Shown here: one piece after another, positions 44,627-56,336 of the stretch
How positions within the stretch are numbered: the first letter of the stretch is position 1
How the letters are laid out: each line of letters begins with the position of its first letter
From: Neocallimastix lanati (nom. inval.)
Lineage: Eukaryota; Neocallimastigomycota; Neocallimastigomycetes; Neocallimastigales; Neocallimastigaceae
NCBI GenBank assembly: GCA_016946835.1
Contig: JACVTC010000070.1
Location: 250,001-310,000 of the forward strand
DNA: 60,000 bases
Reading direction: 5' to 3'
Notes under the pieces: model-generated
Seen by the model: the letters and a program-made list of their open reading frames with translations, nothing else
What the model was told of the DNA's origin: nothing
Database searches by the model: none
Position numbers and translations under genes: made by a program

Positions 44627-45059
44627 TTTATCTTTGAGTTTTTGATTTTTTTTAATCGATTAAAAAAGCACGGTGTATGTAATAATTTTCAGTAAAATAA
44701 TCATATATTAGCTAAAATGTTTAAGTAAATAAAACGTTAGTAGTGAAAGACTATAAAAAGATTCCCATTCGTCAAATAAAGTCTTAAACACAAGCTTTGG
44801 AGTGAATCGATTTCCTACATTTTCATTTTACAATACGTATTAACTAGTTTATATAAAACATAAATATAAATATACTTTTAATAAATTACATAATAAATAA
44901 ATAAATATTTAAGATAATATGAATAAATATATAATTATGAAGGGATTTATTCATTCTAAATGCAAAAAAATTTAAGGATAATATTTTGTCAGTAAAAAAA
45001 AATTACTAAATTCAATGATAGTTTCTTCAGGATAAAAGTATACGTTCCATATTTTAACC
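43800..45059. other. AT-rich region between LINE pieces
   Basis: Mostly A/T desert with T-tracts (about T35 near 44588-44622). The part from about 44640 has mixed sequence, for example GACTATAAAAAGATTCCCATT and ACACAAGCTTTGGAGTGAAT. It could be the 5' leader or ORF1 remnant of the LINE that follows, but no motif supports that. Confidence 0.55.
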
Positions 45060-46770
45060 ACTAAAAAATTTGAAGATATATTTGAAAAAAGCAATATCAG
45101 GAGTTGAAATTTCATATTGTAGATGTTCTAAATGGAATCATAAAGATTTCACTTCAGCATTTAAAACAAAAATTTAATATTTAATAACACATCCAATAAT
45201 ACTAATTCTTTAGTAAATGTTATAAATGGCTATCGTGAACTCAATGCTCCCAATATTCCTTTATCTTAATTCTCAAAATCCAATTTCACATTCTAATACA
45301 GAAACGTTTTCTCTTTGTTTTAGTTGGAATACCAATGGATGGAATTTTATGAAAAGAGATAGTATTTGAGTACTAACAACACAATTTTTAAACCATTATT
45401 CCTATATTTTTCAGGAAACAGGTAATGGTACCAAGGATACCAGATATTCATGTAAAGTAAACACTTCCCATCTACAAATATTTCCAGAAAAAGAATGGAT
45501 CCAAATACGCCAGGTTGCAGAGGTTTTTACATCTTGGGTATCATGTCTCATGCCAATCAGTACTTGAAGATAATTCCTATACCTATCTTATTTCTTTAAC
45601 AACAAATTTGTCTGTGGAATCACTCAAAATGTTCTGTAGGTAATGTCTACGTTCCCACTAAGAAACACTCATTACAAGTCCAATATGCATTCTCAGAAAT
45701 TTTCACATGGCTTCAGAATCACACTAATCATCCATCTGTTCTTCTTAGAGACTTTATCATGAGCACCGCTGAATTACAAGATAAATTAACCAACAGTAAC
45801 CTTGGAAACTGGTTTATTCTTCCGATTAATGGTTCACTCTATTTCATGGACAAGAGGTAGTTTTTCATCAGACATTGATCATGCATTAGTCAACTCAAGT
45901 ATGCTGTCTAAAATATCAAGTACTTATTTTATTGATTATCCTTCTGTATCTGATCATAAACCTCTCATAGTTTATTGCAAGAAAACTACCACAGATGAAT
46001 TATTTTTGTTACCAAAAAAAAAAAAAAAAAATTTGTTAGATGGGATAGGTATAAAATGTCTTGAGCTTAAGAATGAAATATGTGATTATAATAAATTTGA
46101 TCTTCTAAGTGAAGAAAAGGAGGAAATGAAGAACTTTCAAAAGATTGTGTAATTGAAAAGTTCATTAACACTACTAATTCAATTGCTAAGGATTTATTGA
46201 TTACATCTTCAACAGAAATCAGAATGGCGATGTTTAGAATGTCACCGCAAAAAATTTTTATTGTTTTCAAAAGGTAAAACATATAAAAATATAAACAAAT
46301 TAAGGGTTATAAATCTGAAGGTGATTCCAATGAATTTACTAAAATTGTTAACTCATATAATAGACTATGTGAATCAATTCATAAAAAAAAAAAAATAAAA
46401 AAATAAAAATGTAACGAATTTAGGAAAAAAAGAATATTTATATTGGATTAAAATTATATATTCGTTAGCTCTTAAAAAATGATAGTAGGAAAGTATGGAA
46501 ATGGATATAAAAAGAATGCAAAAAAAAAAAAAAAAAAATAAAATAATCAATTTTTCACGGTCTCTCATCCTATTAAAAATAATAATAATAATGAACTCGT
46601 TTCTTCTACAGATGAAAAATTAAAAGTTTGACATTCTCATTATAAACTCCTAGGGTCAGATTCTTCAGATCATAGTCTTTCTAAAGATTACTGGAAAGAT
46701 TCTGATGCACTAAGGAATTTGGGAAAATATTGTAATAAAGGCGATACATTTGTTTATTCATTGAATATTT
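45060..46770 (+). pseudogene. LINE ORF2 N-terminal half: AP-type endonuclease and linker
   Basis: Plus-strand broken frames show an apurinic endonuclease domain of the exonuclease III fold, used by LINEs to nick target DNA. Pieces in order: ISYCRCSKWNHKDFTSAFK (about 45102-45160, upstream of the domain) and SLCFSWNTNGWNFMK (about 45310-45355; typical S/WN-N-G). Then YSYIFQETGN (about 45397-45427; catalytic Glu of QE), NVYVPTKKHS, and LLRDFIMS at the place of the GDFN motif (first position Arg instead of Gly). Later come SDIDHALVNS and the final SDHKPL motif at about 45949-45966, in the open frame 45802-46152. After an A17 at 46014-46030 comes a Lys/Glu-rich linker, ending with LHPIKNNNNNELVSSTDEKL near 46565-46622. 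RT does not follow, so this is a separate truncated copy. Confidence 0.82.
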
Positions 46771-46989
46771 GAAGGTTTTAACTTTTTTTTTTTTTTTTAT
46801 TTTTTTTTTTAAAAACAAAAAAAAAAAGGCTAGATCAAAATTTTTAGATTTTATTAATAATCTTTTTATTTTATTTATAAATAAAAAAAAAGTTACTCTT
46901 ATTTTCTTCTTATTCATCATTCATCAATTTTAAATTGTAAAAAAAAAAAAAAAATAAAAATAAGTAAATGAATATATTTGTTTACATTT

Positions 46990-47065
46990 TTACTTCTTAA
47001 TGGAATTTTTTTAATTTTTAGATGAGTTTATACAATAATATGGTTTGGGGAAACAAAGACCAAAG

Positions 47066-47105
<40 letters not shown>

Positions 47106-47215
47106 AACTATTCTCTTAAATAAGGAGTTCTGTATTTAATGTTCCTGTAGATATAATTAGTTTAATAGATAGTACTAAAATCAATATTATACCGCTTCTT
47201 GGGAACTCTCACTTC
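46990..47215 (+). other. Possible LINE 3' remnant
   Basis: Between A/T runs lie MSLYNNMVWGNKDQRY (about 47021-47069) and NVPVDIISLIDSTKINII (about 47138-47195). They loosely match the C-terminal SGEQRHL ... NAIPIISS segment of the nested LINE (GGGGAACAGAGAC versus TGGGGAAACAAAGACC). An A-run of over 30 separates them. Weak similarity only. Confidence 0.3.
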
Positions 47216-47261
47216 TTTCTTTTGAGTTTTTTTTTTTTATTTTTTAATTTTTTAATTTTTT

Positions 47262-47308
<47 letters not shown>

Positions 47309-47517
47309 AATAATACAAAAAAAAAAAAAAAAAACCCTTCAAAGCCAAAATAAAGTCAACATGAAATCAATATGACAAAGAAGAAAAAAAAAATTTTCTT
47401 ACCTCATCCTTTTGAGTTTATTTAATATAAATAATTAATTCGAAAGACATAATCAATAATTATTTCTTTACAAACATGAAATTTATTTATCTATGAAAAT
47501 TGAATCTCCTATTAATA

Positions 47518-47548
<31 letters not shown>

Positions 47549-47600
47549 GAAATTTAGTTGGACTTCACTTTATCCGCATTTTTGTTCTATATTGTTAAAT

Positions 47601-47655
<55 letters not shown>

Positions 47656-47932
47656 ATTCAATGTATTTATTTATAATATATTTTTCATTTATAATTCAAT
47701 TAATAAAATATTTTATTATTCAATATTTATTAAATAAAGTAATCCATATTAAGAGTAATGAATGGAACCAAATTGAATATATATAATTACTAGTTAAAAT
47801 CATATTCTCCGTCTGACGGCAGTTTTGATAGTGTATATTACTCAAGTATAAAAATAAATAAAAAAAAAAAAATAAATGAAAACTAAAATATTTTATAAGT
47901 TTTATTACATTTTAATATATCTGAAATATTTT

Positions 47933-47997
<65 letters not shown>

Positions 47998-48622
47998 GTA
48001 TTAAATAATTCTTAATTTAATTGTTTAATATTTTTTTATTAATTATATTTAAATAAATGATAATTATAAAGAATTAAAAAAAAAAATTAATAAATATCTC
48101 ATATATTGTTTTCATACATCCATTATCATAAAACTCTTATTACAAGAAAAATAAAATAATTAAAATTCTTTATAAAGTAAGATGTAAATAGAAAATAACG
48201 TTTAAGGGTAATAAATGTCATATATAGTTCTTTTAATAAAGAACTATATATGATAAAATATATAAAGCAATTTTTAATTAATAATGGAAGATAATATTTA
48301 AAAAAAAAAAAATTATAGTAATAATAAGGGTGAAAAATCGCTATTTTAAAACAAATTACAAGGTTGGCTATTTTTTTTTTTAAGATATAAAGATTAAGAT
48401 CTGAATATTACTTAAATGATGAATGAAATATACACCATTAATGAATTTATAATATATTAGAATATATTAGAAGTAGAAATTGGAGAAAATAAAGTAGTAA
48501 AATAGTATTGACTATAGCATACTTAAATAATAATAATAAAATAATAGATTAATTACTAAATTCTATATAATAGTAAAATTATATGATTTTGGAAATCAAG
48601 AAACTTTTCTTAATTTTATTTT

Positions 48623-48667
<45 letters not shown>

Positions 48668-50287
48668 TTTTTCATTTTATTTTATCAAATTTATTATTAA
48701 GACGTTTAGAAAATTTAAGATAATACATGATATTTAACATATTATTTTTTTATATTTATATGGTAGTAATATTTCAAATTTTTATTATATATATATAATA
48801 TACTATTAAAAAATAAGCATCCATATATTTTTTATCTATATTTAATTTATATTAAAAATTTTATATTATTAGTATTATTATATGATTCTATTTAAATTGC
48901 TTAGGAATAATTATTTTTTTATAATTATTATTACAAAAATGTATGAATAAATTGATAATGCTTTGTAATATTTTTAATATTACATTTACATTTTAAATAA
49001 ATTTATTTTATTTTGTTATATATAATGAAAGAGTTTCATTTTGAAAGTACATTTCAACATTTTTAATAATCATATAATATATATGTACATATATAAATAT
49101 ATATTTTAAAAAATAAGTAAAATAATAGTTATGAAATATTTTTTATTATTTCTAATATTTAACCATAATTTTTTTTTTTATTTTTATTTATTTATTTATT
49201 TATTTATTTTTTTTATTAATTTTTATTTAATTAAAAGAATAGGAGAAAAACGGTTACAATTGTGTAACCCTTAACTAAAAAGTAAACCAATGATTATCAT
49301 TGTTAAATAAAAAATATATATATTTTATTATAATTTAGAGTTTAATATACTTTATAGATTTATTTATTTATTTTTTATATTTTTTAATAGAATTTTAATG
49401 TTAAGTTTTTTTTTTTTTTTTTAAAAAAAAGAAGTTAGTGTTACATATAAGAGTTATATTACTTGCTATCTTTATAAAGAACTATTGCCATTAGCCATTA
49501 ATATATAATATATATATATAATATATATTTTTTTATTATTTATTCTTTTTAAATAAAGAATCATATGAAATTTATTTCATCAAATAATAATTTTTATTTC
49601 CCCTCAAAATATCAAAATATTTAATATATTTTATAAAAAATCTTTATTTTTATATTTTTTTTATTTTATTTTATATATATATATATATTTTTTTTTTAAA
49701 TAAATAAATTTTATTTTTACCCAATATAAAAAAAAAAAAAAAATTAAAATTAATGATAAAATACAGAAATTGATAAAAAAAAAAAAAAACATATAAAAAA
49801 AAAATTAACAAGAATATAATATGGTTAATATATGTAATATGTATTATGAAATTTATTTTACGAAGAAGTTTTTTTATAATTTTTTTTTTTTTATTAAATA
49901 TGCTTTATATTTTAATAAGATGTAATAGTAGTCATAATAATAATTTTATTTAATATATTTAAAATAATTGAAAAAGTTTTAAAATCATTAAAAGGATTCT
50001 ATTATCATTTTAATTTTTTTTTTTTTTTTTTTAAATTTTTTTTTTTCTTTTTTTTTTTTTTTAATAATATTTATAAAACTAATCATTTTATATATGTATA
50101 TATATATATGAATATAAATATACCACAAATTTTTTAAAAAATACTTTTGTTATAAATCATTTTTTTTTTTTTTATTATTTTTATTTATTATATGAAAGAT
50201 TTAAAATACAACTTATATTTATTATTATAATTATTAAAGATATATTATTATCATATAATTAATATATATATCTTTTCTTTATTATTA

Positions 50288-50318
<31 letters not shown>

Positions 50319-50687
50319 TTTACTTTTTTTTTTTTTTTTTCAAAAATAATAATAACTAATATTTGGTAATAATTTTTATTCTTTTTTTTTTTTTTTTCTT
50401 AATAAGTCTTTATTTTAATATATAAATATAATAATATATAAATATAATAATATAATAATATTTTTATATTTTATTTTATTAAAATTACTTTATTTTTTTT
50501 TTTTTTTTTAAAAAAAAAAATAATTATTGATTAATTAAACTTTATCATAGTTTAATAAATATTATAAATATGATATACCGTATTAAATATATTATTGATT
50601 AGTATTATTAATTTTTTTTTTTTTATTTTTAATAATGGATGTTTTTATTATTATTATTATTATTATTATAATTATTATTTTATTTTA

Positions 50688-50718
<31 letters not shown>

Positions 50719-51084
50719 TTATTTTATTTTATTTTTATTTTTATTTTTATTTTATTTTTTATTTTTGATTTAATAACTAATTAATTTATAATATATAAAT
50801 ATATAATATTTTATTTTTCTTTCTTATATCTACTTATTATTATTATTATTATTTTTTGAGACTATTTTTTTTTGTTTCTTCCTTCATTTTATAACTAATT
50901 TAATTAATAATATACTACACATATCCTATTGATTTATTTTTATTTTTTATTTATTTTTTTTTTTCTCATAATTTATTATTAATAATAATATTATTATTTA
51001 GGAAAAAAAATTTTTTTCTTTATGATAAATATATTATATTTTTATTTAAAGTAAATGCTAATTAATTTTGGTTGTTTAATGAAA

Positions 51085-51119
<35 letters not shown>

Positions 51120-51504
51120 GTATATATATTCACAAATTATAGTTATTAATAATTATTCTAAAATTATATATTATTATTTTAATATTTATAAATTTTTAAA
51201 TTATTAATGATTATAGATTAAAATTATTTATGAATAAAGAAAAAAAAAAAAGAATATTTTTTTTCTTTATTTTTTTTTTATCGATAATACTAATTTACAT
51301 TATAATTTAATTATATATATATATATATTTTTTTTTTTGGATTTCATTTGTTTTTTATAATTTCCCCCAAATAATTATCATCGTTTATTGATAATATAAA
51401 TAATTAATATATATATGAGTATATAATGATGGTTTATAAATTATAAAAATAAATTTTGTTTATATATTGATATGGTGTAGATTATATATATAAATCAATC
51501 AGTT
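47216..51504. other. AT-rich intergenic region
   Basis: A desert with very long T-tracts (about T46 near 47604-47649, T38 near 48627-48664), an A-run followed by (TA)n near 47936-47992, and TTA and TTTTA simple repeats (50280-50310, 50640-50760). It also has a short hairpin GGTTACA-ATTG-TGTAACC at 49252-49269, and the hairpin at 48216-48255. No gene seen. Confidence 0.75.
48216..48255. repeat. Perfect 16-bp-stem inverted repeat
   Basis: TCATATATAGTTCTTT (48218-48233), loop TAAT, then AAAGAACTATATATGA (48238-48253); outer bases add a G-T and a T-A pair. It contains GAAC/GTTC, so it is not simple A/T slippage. It could be a transcribed hairpin, terminal repeats of a tiny element, or chance. 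Confidence 0.85.
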
Positions 51505-52137
51505 TTACATTAAATAATAAGCAAGTAATGAAGCGATTAGAGCTAAACTGCTAAAAGTATATCTTAAAACTGAACCAGAATCAATACCATCTTCTAAATT
51601 AACAGATCCTGGAGTACCATCAGCATTGGTGTTACTGAATGGCTTTGGAAGAGTTGGGCAATTTTGACCAATTGGTGTTTGAACAGCTGATGAATGAGTA
51701 GACATAAAGTTACTTAATAGTTGAGCATTTTGATCATCATACTTGAAAGCACCGTAGCATGGATCGTAAAGTCCGAAATGTCTAGCTTGACCATGAATGA
51801 GGGAAGCATTAACCCAAACGAAAAATATGTTTGTATCACCAACGATACCACTATCAGCATTACAAGATCCACCAGCGTGAGTACCGAAACCATCGACAGT
51901 AACAGTACGCTTAAATTCTTCATCATCAATCTTAGTATTGGCAACAGTAGAGTGCATAGTACATAATGGTTGAACTTCAGCTGAAAAGTATGTAGAATTA
52001 TTTTGTTCAACAGACATAACACGACCGATAAAAGTCATTTGAGCATTATTGGCAAGACAATCAATATCTCTACCACATGTAGCACAGAGAGCAGTGGCAA
52101 CAAAGAAAACTAAGGCAATTATATATCTACACAACAT
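51505..52137 (-). CDS. Secreted, probably GPI-anchored protein of unknown function
   Basis: A 210-residue protein not recognised as a known family. Residues 1-20 are a signal peptide (MLCRYIIALVFFVATALCA). The mature part starts TCGRDIDCLANNAQMTFIGRV and has six cysteines (21, 27, 59, 92, 127, 160), with a Gly/Asp-rich middle. One N-x-S/T site lies at 46-49 and one at 110-112. The start, two close cysteines followed by FIGRVMSV, faintly recalls netrin/TIMP-like (NTR) OB-folds, but this is only a guess. The C-terminus has SGS (187-189) followed by a 20-residue hydrophobic end (SSLALIASLLAYYLM) with no basic tail, the pattern of a GPI-anchor signal. The ATG is preceded by an A-run, and there is no sign of an intron. 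Likely at the cell surface. No helpful neighbour. Confidence 0.8.
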   Translation of the reverse strand: MLCRYIIALVFFVATALCATCGRDIDCLANNAQMTFIGRVMSVEQNNSTYFSAEVQPLCTMHSTVANTKIDDEEFKRTVTVDGFGTHAGGSCNADSGIVGDTNIFFVWVNASLIHGQARHFGLYDPCYGAFKYDDQNAQLLSNFMSTHSSAVQTPIGQNCPTLPKPFSNTNADGTPGSVNLEDGIDSGSVLRYTFSSLALIASLLAYYLM

Positions 52138-55100
52138 TTTTTTTATTATTTGTTTAATAAATATTTGGATTTTTTTTATTTTATTATATTTCTATATTAT
52201 TTTGACAAATTATTATTATGATTTTTTTTAAAAAAAAATTTTATAATAAGTATTATATAAATAAATAAATAAATAATTTAAAGGTTATATAAAAAAAATA
52301 TATATATATATTAGTATTTAATAAAATAATTGAGTTTTAATAATTTAAAAAAAATTTTTATAAACATAATAAAATATTATAGATAAATGAATAAATGTAA
52401 ATATTTAATAATTATTAATTGTATCCTTTATATATAAACTAAAAATAATTTTTAATTAAATTGTAAACAAAATTTTAAATAAACCGTTGTTATCAATTAA
52501 ATTTTATTATACTTATTTTCTTAATAATCTGGTATTACTAAATTTTTATTTTATTTATTTTTTATTAATAAAATATTAATTGATTTTTAATTTATTTTTA
52601 TATTGATTTTTAAACTAGTCAGATAATACTAATTTTTATTATATTAATATCTTTCTTATTAACATTGAAAATTTATTGTTTTTAAAATTTTTAATTTAAA
52701 AATAAAATAATTTCGGTTAGAAGTTGATTAAGACAATTTTGAAGAAAAATTCATTTTCATACTTATTTCTTCTTTTTAAATATTATTGATAATAATATAT
52801 TTGAACCTTTATATCATAATCAATTAAAAATATTTACTGAATTGATAAATTTATAAATATATAAATTAATGATATACACCTTTTTTTTTTTTATTGGTAC
52901 TTATAGATAGCTTATTTTATATATTATTTTTTTTTTTTTTTTTGAAATTCCAATAGAAAATCAATTTTTTTTTATTTTATTAGGATATTTTATATATATA
53001 TTAATTTTTTATTTAATTTAATTTATTTTTTATTTTAATTAGCTTTATTAATGTTTATAAGGTCTTTCATAATATTTACTTATTTTAAAATAATTTTTTT
53101 TTTTTATATTTCAAATAAAAATTTTTTGTTTAATTTTAAGAGATTTTTTTATTATTTTATATGTAAAATTTTTTATTAAATTTTTTTATCCTCTTTTAAT
53201 ATTTGAATATTACAATATACTAATCAATATATATTAATATATATTACTTTATATTTTACAAAATAAATCCAATTTAAATAAATATTGTTATATGTTACAT
53301 ATTTATATATATATTTTTAATGATAATAAATGCTAATAAATAATGAATATTATAAAATAATAAATATTGAATATTTTTTATTTTTTAAACTATATTGTAG
53401 ATTTTTATATATTGTAAATAAATTAAATTATAATAATTTTGTTTGTGTAGGTGGTTTTATAATAATTAAAATTATGTTCTTCTTTTCCAATAGTATTAAA
53501 TTTAATATATACCAATTTATTATTATTATTATAATATGAAATTAATTAAATACTATTTAATATTATATTATTAAATGTAATAATATATGTTAAGAATATA
53601 ATTTTTAATATATCTTAATAGAAATAAAATTCAAAAGGGAAAATTATTTTTTGCTAATGTCAATATGAAAATTCAATTTATTCAATCTTATTAATTATAA
53701 ATTTATTTATTACTATATTGTGTTGATTATATTGTAATATATGATAACGAGTTTTAATTTTTTTTGTCTTTAATATTAAAAAAAAAAAAAAAAAAACCGT
53801 TAAAGCTAGAATTAAATGTGCTTTTAAATGTGCTTTAATCGTATAAATAATCAATCAAAATAAAATAAAATAAAATAAAATATATAGTTTAAATATAAAT
53901 ATAAAGTACAGATTAAATAAAATAAAAAGTTAGTTATTAATAATATTATTAATAATTATAATAATACTTTGTGTTTATTGTTTATTTGAAATAATAATAA
54001 AAAAAGTTTTTCTTTCTTAAATTTATTTATCTTTGATTTCCAAATGATATTATCAGTAATATTAAAAAAAATTAATGATGATAATCGTAAGTTCTAAATT
54101 AAAAATCACAGACATACTTTAAATAAAAATAACAAAACTATATATAGTATTGAAAAAAAAATAAAAATTTATATTAAATGTAAAGGAGAAAATATAAAAT
54201 AAAATAAAAAAAAAACATATATAATATATTTTATTTATACTTTAAAAGGAATTTTTAGTTAATTATGATAAGTCTTGCTTTTCAATTGAAAAAAAAAAAA
54301 AAAACATGATTTTAAAGTGCTATTGTAAATTATTCTAAAATCACTTTTTAAAAACTTTTTTTTATTTTTATTTTTTTATTTATAAAAAAAAAAAAAAAAA
54401 AGATAAAAATAAAAGTGGATATACGTTTATAAAGAACATGGGATATAAAATATTAATTTATATATATAATAATTTTTTATTTCTTATAATATTAAACATT
54501 TTTAATTATTTTTTTTTTTTTAATTTATTTATAATAATAGTTATTATAATTACTACATTTAATTAATAAATTTTATTAATTTTAATTAAATACAAATATT
54601 ATCAATAATTGAATTTTATAATCATTTGGATTTTTTTGCTTTGATTTTATGTTTAAAACATGTAAAAGTAGTTTTAGTGTTAAAAAAAAGAAAAAAAGAA
54701 AAAAAAGATAAAGTATTCATTTTGATGCAGAAACAATAATTTTCACTTATATATAAATAGGAAAATTAAAAATGGACTATATATAAAATACTTTTGGATT
54801 TTCAATTTCTTTTATTATTGTATTTATAATTTTTTATTATTTATTTTATTTTATTAGAAATTATGAATATATATTTTTATTATTTTTTTTTTCCTTTTTT
54901 GAAAAAAACAATTATTTTATTAAGTAATTGTAATTTTCATGTATATTTACAATTTTAAATAAATTATTAAACAAAAAATGTAAAAATAAATAAATATATA
55001 TATTTTAGATTAATAAAATTTAAAGACGATTATTATTAACAAAAGGATATATAGATAAGATGCAAGAGGTTTCAATATTTCAAATATAAAAAAAAAAATA

Positions 55101-55394
55101 AATAAAAAAAAAAAATAAAAATAAAATAATAAATAATAAAATATAATATACATAGTTTTTATTTGTTGTTTTTTTCATTTTTTATTGCTTTATTTATTTA
55201 AGATTATATTTTTTTTCCATATCAAAATATTTAAAATCGTTCCTTCTAATAAAAGATCAATTTTTTTTAAGATATACTATTTTTTAAGATTTAAAGTTAT
55301 ATTTAGAGTTATATATATACATATACATCAAAACTATAAAACATCATAACTATTAATAATTACATATAATATATAATATAGTTTTTTTACTATT

Positions 55395-55705
55395 TAATTT
55401 TCTATTAATATTAAAAATTATTTATTATTTATTATTTATTTATTATTTATTATTCAATATTTATTATTTATTTTTATTATTATTTATTTATTTATTTATT
55501 ATTTATTTTATTTTTTATTATTTATTATTTATTATTTATTATTTATTATTTATTATTTATTATTTATTATTTATTATTTATTATTTAATATTTAATATTT
55601 ATTATTTATTATTTATTATTTATTATTTATTATTTATTATTTATTATTTATTATTTTATTATTTATTATTTATTATTTATTATTTATTATTTATTATGTA
55701 TTACT
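55395..55705. repeat. TTATTTA-type minisatellite
   Basis: TTATTATTTATTATTTATTA units of 7-8 bases run for about 300 bases with a few variants (TTATTCAATA, TTTAATATTT). It is the opposite-strand counterpart in composition of the array at 4490-5240, but lacks its longer marker words. Confidence 0.9.
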
Positions 55706-55761
55706 ATTTCCATTTAAATATAAATTAATTTTTTTATATGTTTGTATAAAATATGATTATT

Positions 55762-55781
55762 GTATTGCTTATAAGCAATAC
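55762..55781. repeat. 20-bp perfect palindrome
   Basis: GTATTGCTTATAAGCAATAC equals its own reverse complement and includes GC pairs (TTGC/GCAA), so it stands out from the A/T background. Confidence 0.9.
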
Positions 55782-56304
55782 TAAAAGAAAATTCAAAAAT
55801 TCTAATATACAAAAAAAAAAAAGTCAAAAAAAAAAAAAAAAAAAAAAAGAAGTTTGAAATAAAAAAAAAAAAAAAGGATTAATATAATAATATAAATAAG
55901 GGAAGATATATATATATATTAATTTTTTTTGCTTATATTTTTTTTTTTTTATTAAAGATTATATAATTTGTTATTAAATTAATAATGAAATAGAAATAAA
56001 AGAATAATTTAATAGATTTAATAGACGTTAAATTCGAAAGTTTTTAACTTTTCAAAGTATAAAAAAAAATAATATTTATGGATAAAAGAATTGTAATACA
56101 TTATATTAAATATTTTATTAGTTATAAAATCAAATCAAAAAAAAAATAAATATATATATATATATATTTATATAATATAAAAAATAATATATATAAAAAT
56201 AAAAATAAATAATAAGAAATAAGAAATAAAATAAAGCATTGAAACATTAATTATGCCATAAAAGTACATATTTAGTGTTTCTTTTTTTTTTTTTTTAAAA
56301 AAAA

Positions 56305-56336
<32 letters not shown>

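Noticed and set aside
46374-46920. Minus-strand open frames of 64 and 79 codons
   Set aside because: Phe/Lys-rich translations of A/T tracts within or beside the LINE endonuclease relic.
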